From Dactylosporangium sucinum (GTDB lineage: Bacteria > Actinomycetota > Actinomycetes > Mycobacteriales > Micromonosporaceae), in assembly GCF_014647515.1 (NCBI RefSeq), contig NZ_BMPI01000028.1, positions 102,602 to 138,018 of the forward strand: 35,417 nt of DNA, written 5' to 3'. This document shows, one piece after another, positions 1-8,134 of the stretch. A program made the translations under genes and the position numbers. The stretch's first letter is position 1; each line of letters starts with the position of its first letter. The notes under the pieces are model-generated. The model was not told the DNA's origin. It saw only the letters and a program-made list of their open reading frames with translations, and ran no database searches.

Positions 1-5
1 TCAGA

Positions 6-21
6 CGCCGGTCTCCCGGCG
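6..21. terminator. Small GC hairpin beyond the GntR gene
   Basis: Arms CGCCGG and CCGGCG enclose a TCTC loop, about 50 bases past the GntR stop codon on the minus strand. There is no T-tract. It may end the long minus-strand operon, but a 6-bp GC hairpin is not rare at this base composition. Confidence 0.25.
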
Positions 22-70
22 ACGGCCTACGCGCTGGTGGTCTGCCGGTCGCCGAGCGTGGTGATACCGG

Positions 71-868
71 TCAGTCGCGATCGTCACCGGCCGGCCGGTT
101 GTCACGGTAGGCCTGGCGCAGCCGGACGAGATGCTCGCTCATCGCCCTCGCCGCCGCGTCACCGTCACCGTCGTCGATCGCACGCAGGATCGCCTCGTGG
201 TCGTGATCGACCTGGCCCCAGAACTCTTGCGGGACGTCCGGGTCGAGGAAACGCGCCTGCAGGACCCGGAACACCGGCTCGGTCATGACCGCGAGCAGGC
301 CGTTGCCCGTGGCCTTGACGACAAGTCCGTGGAAGTTGCGGTGTTCGCGGAACTTGCCCCCGCGTCCCCGGCTCATGATCTCCCGGTCGATGGCTTCCCG
401 CAGCGCCGCGAGATGCTGCTGGTTCCGGCGATGCGCGGCAACCCGCGCGGCCGGCACCTCGAGCAGCTCACGAGCCTCCAGCATGTCGGCGACCGAGACG
501 TCGGTCCCGGACAGCAGTCCGATGCTCGTCTCGAGGTATTCGCTGACCTGATCGAGCTGGACCCGGGCCACGAACGTCCCGCCGGTCGTTCCCCGGGTCG
601 TCCGGATCACGTCTCGGGACGCCAGGGCGCGCAGCGCCTCCCGGATGGTGCTCCGGCTCACCCCGAAGGCGCTGGCCAGCTCGGCCTCGGAGGGCAGCCG
701 GTCGCCCGCGGCGAGCGACCCGCTCAGGATGCGCTGCAGGAGCTGGTCGGTCACCTGCTGGTAGGCCGGCCGGATCCGGCTCAACGACAGCGCGTCGGCG
801 ACCGCCGATCGCGAGACGACGGCCTTGTCGTCGGTGACCTTGCCCGACGTCTTCGATCCCCGTGTCAT
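71..868 (-). CDS. GntR-family transcriptional regulator, FadR/FCD type
   Basis: A 265-residue DNA-binding regulator. The N-terminal winged helix-turn-helix is clear (residues about 30-90, with LPSEAELASAFGVSRSTIRE). The C-terminal all-helical FCD domain carries histidines in FREHRNFHG, DHDHEAILRAI and MSEHL, the usual places for the metal/ligand site of this class. FCD regulators commonly bind small carboxylates or acyl compounds and release DNA. I chose the ATG at 868 because GGAGGTG (78-84 read in reverse) lies 9 bases upstream of it. An in-frame ATG at 895 has no comparable ribosome site. It is the last gene of the transporter/acyl-CoA unit, 42 bases behind the acyl-CoA synthetase, so it is probably co-transcribed and may control the 9749-9967 promoter region. 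That target is inferred. Confidence 0.9.
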   Translation of the reverse strand: MTRGSKTSGKVTDDKAVVSRSAVADALSLSRIRPAYQQVTDQLLQRILSGSLAAGDRLPSEAELASAFGVSRSTIREALRALASRDVIRTTRGTTGGTFVARVQLDQVSEYLETSIGLLSGTDVSVADMLEARELLEVPAARVAAHRRNQQHLAALREAIDREIMSRGRGGKFREHRNFHGLVVKATGNGLLAVMTEPVFRVLQARFLDPDVPQEFWGQVDHDHEAILRAIDDGDGDAAARAMSEHLVRLRQAYRDNRPAGDDRD

Positions 869-910
869 GACTGCAGGCACCTCCGCGGCGAACATGAACG
901 CATCAGTGTT

Positions 911-2446
911 TCACTTCTTACGGCTGTTGATGTAATCCGCACGAAGTTCACGCTTGAGAATCTTCCCACCGGGGTTCCGTGGCAATTTCGCCACGACGTG
1001 CCATTCGCGCGGAACCTTGTACTTTGCGATGTGTTGCCGCACATACGTCTCCAGGTTCCCCATGTCGAGCTGCTCGGATCCCGCCCGCGCGACCACGAAC
1101 GCCGCGATGCGCTCGCCGTACACGTCGTCGGGGACGCCGATGACCGCCACGTCGTCGACACCCGCGTGCTTGGCGACCGCCTCTTCGATCTCGCGAGGGA
1201 AGATGTTGACGCCGCCGGCGATGATCATGTCCTTCTTCCGGTCGACGATGGAGATGAAGCCCTCGTCGTCGCGCACCGCGATGTCCCCGACCGTGACGAA
1301 GCCGTCCTCGGTCGTGGCCTCGCGCGTCGCCGCCTCGTTGTTGAGGTAGCCCTTCATGAGCAGGGGCGAGCGCGCGAACAGCTCACCCGGCACCCCGGCC
1401 GGAACCTCTTGCCCGGCGTCGTCGAGCAGCTTGACCTCGTTCATGAACCACGGGTGCCCGACGCTGCCCGCCTTGCGCATCGAGTCCTCGGGTCGCAGGT
1501 CGGTGACGATGGAGCACTCCGTCGACCCGTACAGCTCGTGGATGCCCACATTCGGAAACGCCTCGTGCACCCATTCCTTCAGCGCGACCGGCAGCGCGGC
1601 GGCGTTGAAGTAGAGCGTCCGCAGCGCCGACAGATCGTACCTGGCCGCCGGCTCCTCGACGATCCGGCGGATCTGCTGGGCGTGGGTGGGCACCAGGAAG
1701 ACCGTGTTCGACCGGGAGACCTCGAGCATCTTCAGGAATTGCTCCGGGTCCCAGCTGCGCAGGACCGACACGGTGCCACCGAGCTGCGGCCCGGCGAAGC
1801 CGAAGGCGAACCCGGCGCCGTGGTAGAGCGGCGCGACCGCCATCGTGCTGCGGGCGGGGCCGAGGCCGTATTCGATGGCCGCCGCGTAGCTGGTGAGCAC
1901 GCGCCCCCGGTGGGTCAGGACGACGCCCTTGGGTTGTCCGGTCGTGCCCGAGGTGTAGGTGATGCAGAAGGCGTCGTTCTCGTCGACGACGACGCTCGGA
2001 TCCCGAGGCTCCGCCCCGGCGAGCAGGTCCTCGTAGTCCTCGCCGACGCTGCCGTCGAAGCTGAACACCTGGTCCATGCCGTCGATGAAGGTCGCGGTGT
2101 TCGGTGCGAGCTCAGCCTCCATGATCAGCACACGGGCGCCGGAGTGGTGGACGATGAACTCGTTGTCCCCGGAGCTGTTCTTGGGGTTCAACGGAACCAT
2201 GGGCAGCCCCGCCTTGGACAGCCCGGCCGCGATCTCGAAATACTCCATCCGGTTACCGCTCAGGAGCGCCACCGGCTCGCCGGGCCGCAGGCCGCGACGC
2301 AGCAGCGCGTTGCCCAGCCGGTTCGAGCGCTCATCCAGGCCGGCGAACGTGAGCTGCCGGTCGCCGTCGACGACCGCGACCCGGCCGGGCGCCGCCCGCC
2401 CGAACTCCCGGATACCGTTGGCCATGTTGAGCTGTGTGATACCCAC
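911..2446 (-). CDS. AMP-binding acyl-CoA synthetase
   Basis: A 511-residue member of the ANL adenylate-forming family, which activates a carboxylic acid with ATP and then transfers it to coenzyme A. Visible signatures are the P-loop-like YTSGTTGQPKGVVLTHRG near residue 165, the ELYGSTE adenylate-binding motif, TVGDIAVRDDEGF, and the C-terminal catalytic lysine in NPGGKILKREL. Length is normal for fatty/aryl acyl-CoA ligases. The start is GTG at 2446, with AGGAG 8 bases upstream overlapping the TAG stop of the MaoC-like gene. Position among a hydratase, a hotdog protein and a divergent acyl-CoA dehydrogenase indicates that it commits the imported or hydrolysed acid to CoA-linked breakdown. Chain length or aromatic preference cannot be read from the sequence. 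Confidence 0.93.
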   Translation of the reverse strand: MGITQLNMANGIREFGRAAPGRVAVVDGDRQLTFAGLDERSNRLGNALLRRGLRPGEPVALLSGNRMEYFEIAAGLSKAGLPMVPLNPKNSSGDNEFIVHHSGARVLIMEAELAPNTATFIDGMDQVFSFDGSVGEDYEDLLAGAEPRDPSVVVDENDAFCITYTSGTTGQPKGVVLTHRGRVLTSYAAAIEYGLGPARSTMAVAPLYHGAGFAFGFAGPQLGGTVSVLRSWDPEQFLKMLEVSRSNTVFLVPTHAQQIRRIVEEPAARYDLSALRTLYFNAAALPVALKEWVHEAFPNVGIHELYGSTECSIVTDLRPEDSMRKAGSVGHPWFMNEVKLLDDAGQEVPAGVPGELFARSPLLMKGYLNNEAATREATTEDGFVTVGDIAVRDDEGFISIVDRKKDMIIAGGVNIFPREIEEAVAKHAGVDDVAVIGVPDDVYGERIAAFVVARAGSEQLDMGNLETYVRQHIAKYKVPREWHVVAKLPRNPGGKILKRELRADYINSRKK

Positions 2447-2451
2447 GATCC

Positions 2452-2865
2452 CTACTCCTGGCTTCCCTGATTCATCAGCATGACCGCTGTTGCCTCCATG
2501 ACCGGATCTCCACCGTGCTCGCGGACGAGCCAGCGGTACTCCCGGATCACCTTGCCGCTCTTCGTGGCCCGTTCCACCCCGGGTGTCAGCTCCAGGCTGA
2601 GCACCTGCCCCGCCCGGACCATCCGCAGGAACGTCACCGACTTCAGTTCGACGAGCGCGATCGCGTCGTCAAGCGCGCCCGACTGCTCGGCGAGGCCGCC
2701 GGCCAGCAACAGGACGCCCTGCCCGGGCAGCGGCGCGGCCACCCCGGACGACCGCTGCGCGGGTGTCGGGTTGAACAACGGATGCGTGTATCCGCCGCTG
2801 GCGACGAGACCCTCGATGAGCTCGGCGGTCACCACCACCGTGGGCGACACCGTCGGCGCGGCCAT
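2452..2865 (-). CDS. MaoC-like hotdog-fold protein
   Basis: A 137-residue single hotdog domain of the MaoC/hydratase-2 class. The family hydrates enoyl-CoA using an Asp and a His in a SGDxNPxH-type motif. Here the corresponding stretch reads SGGYTHPLF (residues 23-31), so the Asp is Gly and the His is displaced or replaced. The chemistry may therefore differ, or the protein may be a partner or binding subunit. The C-terminal part (VELKSVTFLRMVRAGQVL, then a beta-rich EYRWLVREHG) is typical of the fold. The ATG at 2865 shares its A with the TGA of the upstream enoyl-CoA hydratase gene (TGATG), indicating translational coupling. The ATG at 2880 is less likely because it would overlap that gene further. 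Confidence 0.75.
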   Translation of the reverse strand: MAAPTVSPTVVVTAELIEGLVASGGYTHPLFNPTPAQRSSGVAAPLPGQGVLLLAGGLAEQSGALDDAIALVELKSVTFLRMVRAGQVLSLELTPGVERATKSGKVIREYRWLVREHGGDPVMEATAVMLMNQGSQE

Positions 2866-3650
2866 CAGACGTTCCCCCACTGCGGTTCGCGCTTCTCGAC
2901 GAACGCACGGTAGCCCTCCGCCATGTCAGGAACCTCGTCCAGGAAGCGGCTGAACATCTCCCGCTCCAGCCGGAGCCCCTCGGCGAGCGGCAGGTCCCCC
3001 GCCGCGTTCAGCAGTGCCTTGACTGTCGCGATCGCCGGCCGGGACCGCCCGCGGAGCGAGTCGGTGATCTTGGCGACCTCGGCGGCGAGGTCGGCCAGCG
3101 GCGCGTGGGCGATCGCGAGTCCCCACTGGACCATCCGCGGTCCGTCCAGCCAGGTGGGCGTGAGCAGCAGCGCCCGGGCCCGCTGGTCACCCAGCTTGCG
3201 GTGGGCGCGCATGCTCGCGCCGGCGCCCGGGACCATGCCGAAGCCGAGGTGGATGTCCCCGACCCTGGCCTCGTCCGCGGCCACCACGAAGTCACAGGCG
3301 AGCAGCAGCTCGAAACCGCCGGCACGGGCCAGGCCGTTCACCGCCGCGATCGACGGGACGGGGAAGTCCTGGAGGCGGTCGAGCAGCCTGTGGTAGCCGC
3401 GGATGAACGGCACGAACGTGCCACCGGGATCGGCGAAGCACGCACCGAGGAAGTCGATGTCCATGCCGACGCTGAAGGCCCGCCCGACCCCGGTGACGAC
3501 GATCGCGCGCAGCGACGTGTCCCGCTCGGCGGCGTCCAGCGCGGCGTTGAGCCCGGCGACCACGTCGGGCGTGATGCTGTTCATCGCGCCGGGGCCGTCC
3601 AGGACGACCCGGAGCACCTGGTTCTCGGCCGTGAACCGGACGGTCGTCAT
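2865..3650 (-). CDS. Enoyl-CoA hydratase/isomerase family protein
   Basis: A 261-residue crotonase-fold protein that handles acyl-CoA thioesters. The oxyanion-hole segments are visible as GRAFSVGMDIDFLG (about residues 56-69) and AAVNGLARAGGFELLLACDF (about 102-121). Of the two catalytic glutamates of classical enoyl-CoA hydratase, the first is present (E114 in GGFEL). The second position falls on H134 in VGDIHLGFG, so isomerase, hydrolase or another crotonase reaction is as possible as hydration. Its ATG overlaps the TGA of the upstream alpha/beta hydrolase (ATGA), and its own stop overlaps the MaoC-like start. It therefore sits in the middle of a translationally coupled catabolic block. Confidence 0.9.
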   Translation of the reverse strand: MTTVRFTAENQVLRVVLDGPGAMNSITPDVVAGLNAALDAAERDTSLRAIVVTGVGRAFSVGMDIDFLGACFADPGGTFVPFIRGYHRLLDRLQDFPVPSIAAVNGLARAGGFELLLACDFVVAADEARVGDIHLGFGMVPGAGASMRAHRKLGDQRARALLLTPTWLDGPRMVQWGLAIAHAPLADLAAEVAKITDSLRGRSRPAIATVKALLNAAGDLPLAEGLRLEREMFSRFLDEVPDMAEGYRAFVEKREPQWGNV

Positions 3651-4471
3651 GCGTCGCCTCCGTCCGTGTCGTGCGCGGCGCCCGGATCGAGCGCGAACGC
3701 GAGGAGTTCACGCGCGTAGTCGTGGGGTGCCCGAAGATGCGGCTGGCCGCGCAGCCCGGGCAGCGTCACGAGGCGGGCGTCGCGGGCCAGCGCCAGCGCC
3801 ACCGGATCCTTGTCGGCGAGCAGGTCGAGCTCGGCGTCGAGCAGCAGCACCGGCGCTGCAACCGCGGCCAGCGGCGCCGCCGGATCGTGCCGGAAGGCGG
3901 CCTGGTAACCCCAGTCGTACCGCGCGGCGACCCGCATCACCTCGACGACCCCGACCTGGAGCATCTGCGGCGAGAGCCCCGGCCAGATCCGGCGATACCG
4001 CTCGACGGCCCAGGCGAACTGCGCCCCCTCGGCGTCGAACGGCACCTCAGGGGTCCAGGCCGCGATGTACCGCGCGCGCTCCTCGTCGCTGAACAATGCG
4101 ACACCGCTGAGTACCAGCCCGGCGACCCCCCGGTCGAAGGCGTGCGCCATCTCGATCGCGATCGAGGCCCCGGTGTGGACCCCGCCGAAGACCGCGTTCT
4201 CCATGCCGATCGCCGCCGCCGCCCGGGCCAGCACCCGGGCGTAGTCGGGGATCTCGAAACCGGCCCGTGGCGGGGCGTCCGAGGCGCCGTACCCCGGCGT
4301 GTCGAACGCGACGACCCGGGCCTGGCCCGCCAGCAGCGGGAGAACCTGCTCGTAGACCTGTGACGACAGCGGCGACTCGTGGAAGAGGCCGATCCACGGG
4401 CCGGTGTCGCCCGCGGTGCGGAAGTGGACCTGCCCCCACTCGGAGTCGACGTATCCGCCACGGGTCCTCAT
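3647..4471 (-). CDS. Alpha/beta hydrolase with His at the nucleophile position
   Basis: A 274-residue alpha/beta-hydrolase fold protein. It shows the early oxyanion segment LFHESPLSSQVYEQVLPLL, the strand-turn AFDTPGYGASDAP, a nucleophile elbow and late acid/His positions (D212 or D216 in LLLDAELDLLAD, H245 or H250 in PHLRAPH). The elbow reads G97-V98-H99-T100-G101, so His stands where Ser, Asp or Cys is normally the nucleophile. I recall a minority of family members with an HTG elbow, whose reaction is unclear to me. The start at 4471 (ATG) leaves a 73-base gap to the ABC ATPase stop. A longer frame to 4603 would overlap the ATPase gene and adds a low-complexity Arg/Pro-rich leader, so it is less likely. 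It probably cleaves an ester, amide or C-C bond in the imported compound, but this is inferred. Confidence 0.85.
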   Translation of the reverse strand: MRTRGGYVDSEWGQVHFRTAGDTGPWIGLFHESPLSSQVYEQVLPLLAGQARVVAFDTPGYGASDAPPRAGFEIPDYARVLARAAAAIGMENAVFGGVHTGASIAIEMAHAFDRGVAGLVLSGVALFSDEERARYIAAWTPEVPFDAEGAQFAWAVERYRRIWPGLSPQMLQVGVVEVMRVAARYDWGYQAAFRHDPAAPLAAVAAPVLLLDAELDLLADKDPVALALARDARLVTLPGLRGQPHLRAPHDYARELLAFALDPGAAHDTDGGDA

Positions 4472-4544
4472 GCCGGCCCCCCGGCGGTGCCCGTGACCCA
4501 CGACATCGCGGCTGCGTCGACGACGGTCACTCTCCTGTCCACGT

Positions 4545-5411
4545 TCACTCCTGACCGCCCGCCGCGCCGGGCCGGAATCCGGCGGTGGTGACGGAGGTGT
4601 CACCGGCGAATGCCTTGTAGGCGTGGCGCTCCCGGGGGTCGGCCGACAGCCGGGCGGAGAGCAGCGTCTGGGTGTAGGCGTGCCCCGGCGCGCTGAACAG
4701 CTGCTGGGTCGGTGCCGTCTCGACGACCTCGCCCAGGTACATCACCGCGATCCGGTCGCTGACCCACTCCACCGTGTGCATGTCGTGCGACACGAAGAGG
4801 TACGCCATGCCGTACTCCTGCTGCAGTTCGGCGAGGAGGGCGAGGATCTGTGCCCGGATGGACAGGTCGAGCGACGATGTCGGCTCGTCGAGCACCATGA
4901 ACCGTGGCCGGCTGATGATCGCCCGGCCGATCCCCACCCGCTGCTGCTGCCCGCCGGACAGCTCGCCCGGAAGCCGGTTCGCCACGGTCGCGGGCAGCCC
5001 GACCCGGTCGAGCGTCTCGAGCACCTGCCGGCGGATCTCCTTGGTACCGAGGCGCGGATTGTGGATCTCCAACGGCTCGGCGACGATGGCGCCGATCGAG
5101 AGGCGGGGGTTCAGGGACTCGTAGGGCTCCTGGAAGACGATCTGCATGGTGGCGCGCTGCGCCCGCAGTTCCTGGGGACTCAGCGCACCGAGATCCTTGC
5201 CGGCGAACGTCACCGTGCCCTGGTCGACGTCGAGGAGCCGCAGCACGGCCCGGCCGAGCGTCGACTTGCCCGAGCCGCTCTCGCCGATGACGGCGAGCGT
5301 CTCTGCCTCCTCGATGCGCAGGGACACGCCGCGCAGCGCGTGGACCGGGTTCCCGCCCCGCCGTCGCGGCGGGAAGGTCTTGTGGACGGCGTCCACCTCA
5401 ACGAGCGACAT
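4545..5411 (-). CDS. Oligopeptide-type ABC transporter ATPase (DppF/OppF class)
   Basis: A 288-residue nucleotide-binding subunit that powers uptake through the adjacent permeases. It has Walker A GESGSGKST (about residues 41-49), Q-loop FQEPYESLNP, signature LSGGQQQRVGIGRA, Walker B FMVLDEPTSSLD and switch His in FVSHDMHTVEWVSD. The C-terminal region after HAYTQTLL is shorter than in many OppF proteins and lacks the Cys-rich OppD/OppF tail. Its ATG lies 14 bases inside the end of the upstream ATPase gene, so the two ATPases are coupled and should form the heterodimeric motor. Confidence 0.95.
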   Translation of the reverse strand: MSLVEVDAVHKTFPPRRRGGNPVHALRGVSLRIEEAETLAVIGESGSGKSTLGRAVLRLLDVDQGTVTFAGKDLGALSPQELRAQRATMQIVFQEPYESLNPRLSIGAIVAEPLEIHNPRLGTKEIRRQVLETLDRVGLPATVANRLPGELSGGQQQRVGIGRAIISRPRFMVLDEPTSSLDLSIRAQILALLAELQQEYGMAYLFVSHDMHTVEWVSDRIAVMYLGEVVETAPTQQLFSAPGHAYTQTLLSARLSADPRERHAYKAFAGDTSVTTAGFRPGAAGGQE

Positions 5412-6228
5412 TGAGCTTCTCCCCTGGCTTCGGCACCGAACGGATCAGGCTCCTGGTGTACTCGTGCCGCGGGTCGACCATCACGTCCATCACCGGTCCC
5501 GTCTCGACGACCTCGCCGGCGTACATGACGATGACGCGCTGGCAGTACTGCGCGATGACGCCGAGGTCGTGCGTGACGAGCAGCATGGACCGGCCCTCGT
5601 CCCGCACCAGGCCCGAGATGAGATCCAGGATCTGCGCCTGCACGGTGGCGTCGAGGCCGGTCGTCGGCTCGTCGGCCATCAGGATCGCCGGCGACAGCGT
5701 GGTCGCGAGGGCGATGACGACGCGCTGCGCCATACCCCCGGACAACTGGTGGGCGTAGCCGTCGAGGACCCGCTCCGGCGCGACGATTCCTACGCTCCTG
5801 AGCATCGCAAGCGCGATCTCGCGCGACCTCGCCTTCCTCACCCCGGTGGAGTGCGCGCGCTGCACCTCGTAGAACTGGCGCTCGATCGAGTAGATCGGGT
5901 TCAGCGAACCGAACGGGTTCTGCGCCACGAAACCGATCTTCTCGCCCCTGATGTGGCGCATCTGTTTCGCCGATGCCCGGGCGATGTCGATGTTTCCGGC
6001 AAATTCGATCTTGTCCGCGGTAACCGTGCTATTGGGCCCGAGCAGCTTGAGAATGCCCTTGACGGTCGTCGACTTGCCGCAGCCGGACTCGCCGACGATC
6101 CCGACGATCTCGCCCTTGTACAGGTCGAGGTCGACGCCCTTGACCGGGTGGACCGTGCCGTCGGGGCTGTCGATGCGGACGGCGAGGTTGCGGACTTCGA
6201 GAACCCGTTCGCTCGACGGGGCGCTCAT
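5398..6228 (-). CDS. Oligopeptide-type ABC transporter ATPase (DppD/OppD class)
   Basis: A 276-residue nucleotide-binding subunit, partner of the ATPase that follows it. Walker A is GESGCGKST (about residues 46-54), the signature LSGGMAQRVVIAL, Walker B ILMADEPTTGLD, and the switch His lies in LVTHDLGVIAQYC. The Q-loop VAQNPFGSLNPIYSI is typical of peptide-importer ATPases. I take the ATG at 6228, which overlaps the permease TGA as ATGA. The longer open frame to 6378 gives an Arg-rich leader antisense-like in composition and is rejected. The protein ends shortly after HEYTRSLIRSVP, so the usual Cys-containing OppD tail is missing. Confidence 0.95.
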   Translation of the reverse strand: MSAPSSERVLEVRNLAVRIDSPDGTVHPVKGVDLDLYKGEIVGIVGESGCGKSTTVKGILKLLGPNSTVTADKIEFAGNIDIARASAKQMRHIRGEKIGFVAQNPFGSLNPIYSIERQFYEVQRAHSTGVRKARSREIALAMLRSVGIVAPERVLDGYAHQLSGGMAQRVVIALATTLSPAILMADEPTTGLDATVQAQILDLISGLVRDEGRSMLLVTHDLGVIAQYCQRVIVMYAGEVVETGPVMDVMVDPRHEYTRSLIRSVPKPGEKLNVAR

Positions 6229-7073
6229 CGGTGGGTCCTTGCCGTGCGGTCGCCGATGGCATCGGCGAGCTGGTTGAAGGCGAGGACGCACAGGAGCACG
6301 GCCAGGCCGGGGAAGGTCGCGATCCACCACTCGCCGGACGACATGTTCCCGGCACCGTCTCGGATCATCCCGCCCCACGACGGGGTCGGGGCACTGACGC
6401 CGACGCCGAGGAACGACAACGAGGCGATGACGACGATGGCGTTGGCAATGGTCAGCGAGGTCTGCACGAGGATCACTCCCCAGACGTTGGGCAGCAGGTG
6501 GCGCACCATGAGCCGGCGCGGGGAGGCACCCATCGCGATGGCGGCCTCGACGAACCGGCTCTCCCGGATGGACAGGACCTCACTGCGCAGGAGCCGCATG
6601 TAGCGCGGCACGTTGATCAGTGCGATGGCCACCACGACCATGTAGAGCTTGTTGCCCGAGACCGAGACGAGCGCCAGGGCCAGGATGAGCAGCGGGAAGG
6701 CCTGGAAGGCGTCGAGCCCGCGCACGAGGCGCTCGCTGCCCTTTCCCTTGGTGCTCGCCGCCAGGCCGAGCGGGACACCGATCAGCAGCGAGAGCACCGT
6801 GCCCGCCAGGGCGAGCGAGAGGTCGATGCGGGCGGCGTCGATGACCCGGGAGAACACGTCGGCGCCGGTGCCGTCGGTGCCGAACCAGTGTGTGCCGCCC
6901 GGCCCCACGAGCGACGACGCGCTGTCCGTGCCGGTCGGGTCGAACGGCAACGGGGCGACGAGGCTGGCGAGCAGCAGCAGGGCGATGAACAGCACGCCGA
7001 CGAACGCGCCGGGGTGCTGTTTGATCAGCCCTCGCGCGAGCCGTGCCCTGGGGGCGGTGAAGGTCTCACGCAT
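6225..7073 (-). CDS. ABC transporter permease, DppC/OppC class
   Basis: A 282-residue inner-membrane permease. It has the N-terminal single TM segment typical of DppC (FVGVLFIALLLLASLVAPL, residues about 23-41). A periplasmic loop follows with GTHWFGTDGTGADVFSRVI, then five further hydrophobic helices. The cytoplasmic coupling motif is EAAIAMGASPRRLMVRHLLPN, matching the EAA loop of this family. It overlaps the DppB-class gene by 8 bases upstream and the first ATPase gene by ATGA downstream. Confidence 0.95.
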   Translation of the reverse strand: MRETFTAPRARLARGLIKQHPGAFVGVLFIALLLLASLVAPLPFDPTGTDSASSLVGPGGTHWFGTDGTGADVFSRVIDAARIDLSLALAGTVLSLLIGVPLGLAASTKGKGSERLVRGLDAFQAFPLLILALALVSVSGNKLYMVVVAIALINVPRYMRLLRSEVLSIRESRFVEAAIAMGASPRRLMVRHLLPNVWGVILVQTSLTIANAIVVIASLSFLGVGVSAPTPSWGGMIRDGAGNMSSGEWWIATFPGLAVLLCVLAFNQLADAIGDRTARTHR

Positions 7074-8130
7074 GCGCGATCCTCGGGTCGAGTAGCCCGA
7101 CGACGATGTCGAGCAAGGTGTACGTGACGAGCGTGATCGACCCGGCGATCAGGACCATGCCCTGCACGACCGGAAGGTCCAGGCGCAGGATGCCCTGCAG
7201 CGCCCACGAGCCGACGCCGTTCCACGCGAAGATCCGCTCGACGATCGCCTCGCCGCCCAGCAGGGCCGCGAAGATCACCCCCGCGTAGGTGACGATCGTG
7301 GCACGGGCCTCCACGAAGGCGTACCTGACCACGGCGCGCTCCGGCAGGCCCATCGCGCGCGCGAACTGCGCCTGCTGGGAGTTCATCGCCTTGCCGACCG
7401 TCGTCCGCGCCGTTTTCGCGAAGTAGGCGGCGTAGACGAGCCCCAGCGTGAGGACCGGCAGCATCAGGTGCTGCAGGGCCGACCAGAACACCGGCATGTC
7501 GCCGGCGATCAGGGCGTCGAGGGGGATGACCCCGGTGACGCGCGACGGCGCCGTCTCGACGATGCCGAGCTCCCCGGAAGGGGCGGGTGCCCACCCGGCC
7601 AGGAAGAACAGGAAGTACACGAGCATCAGGCCGAGGAAGAAGTCGGGGATCGACTGGAACACGCTGACGCCGAGCCGGCCGACCTTGTCGGGTAGCCGGC
7701 CGCGGAAGTACGCCCCGGTGACCCCCACCCCGATCCCGATGATCGCGGCCACGATCACCGACAGGATGATCAGCTCCAGCGTCGCCGGCAGCTTCTGCAG
7801 GATCTCCGAGGTCACCGGCTGCTTCGAGTAGTAGGACTCGCCGAGATCCCCGCGCAGCACCCCGCCCATGTAGTCGACGTACCGCTCCCAGAGCGGCCTG
7901 TTGAGGCCGAGTTCCTCAGCGATCGCGGCAACCTGCTCATCGCTGGCCAACGGGCCGGCAATGACCTTCGCCGGGTCTCCGGGGGTGACACTGACCAGGA
8001 GGAAGGACAGTGTCATCACCCCGAAGAGCGCCGCGATGAGGAAGCTCAGCCGAGCAAGCACCATGCGGGCAGGTCCGGCCGCCTTCGGCGGCTTCCGGGT
8101 CCGCAGGCCTGGTGTGGTGCTCAGCGACAT
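7066..8130 (-). CDS. ABC transporter permease, DppB/OppB class
   Basis: A 354-residue permease of the peptide/nickel importer family with six predicted TM helices. The first (LSFLIAALFGVMTLSFLLVSV) precedes the family segment TPGDPAKVIAGPLASDEQVAAI and a periplasmic domain. The coupling loop QFARAMGLPERAVVRYAFVEA and the C-terminal GILRLDLPVVQGMVLIAGS are characteristic. It starts 4 bases after the solute-binding-protein stop and is followed by an 8-base overlap with the DppC-class gene. Together these complete a five-component importer. The family also moves non-peptide cargo, so the name does not fix the substrate. Confidence 0.95.
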   Translation of the reverse strand: MSLSTTPGLRTRKPPKAAGPARMVLARLSFLIAALFGVMTLSFLLVSVTPGDPAKVIAGPLASDEQVAAIAEELGLNRPLWERYVDYMGGVLRGDLGESYYSKQPVTSEILQKLPATLELIILSVIVAAIIGIGVGVTGAYFRGRLPDKVGRLGVSVFQSIPDFFLGLMLVYFLFFLAGWAPAPSGELGIVETAPSRVTGVIPLDALIAGDMPVFWSALQHLMLPVLTLGLVYAAYFAKTARTTVGKAMNSQQAQFARAMGLPERAVVRYAFVEARATIVTYAGVIFAALLGGEAIVERIFAWNGVGSWALQGILRLDLPVVQGMVLIAGSITLVTYTLLDIVVGLLDPRIAHA

Positions 8131-8134
8131 GAGA

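Noticed and set aside
131..2470. Long plus-strand open frame opposite the GntR and acyl-CoA synthetase genes
   Set aside because: Arg/Asp/Val-rich shadow composition with no domain; the minus-strand genes have clear motifs and ribosome sites.
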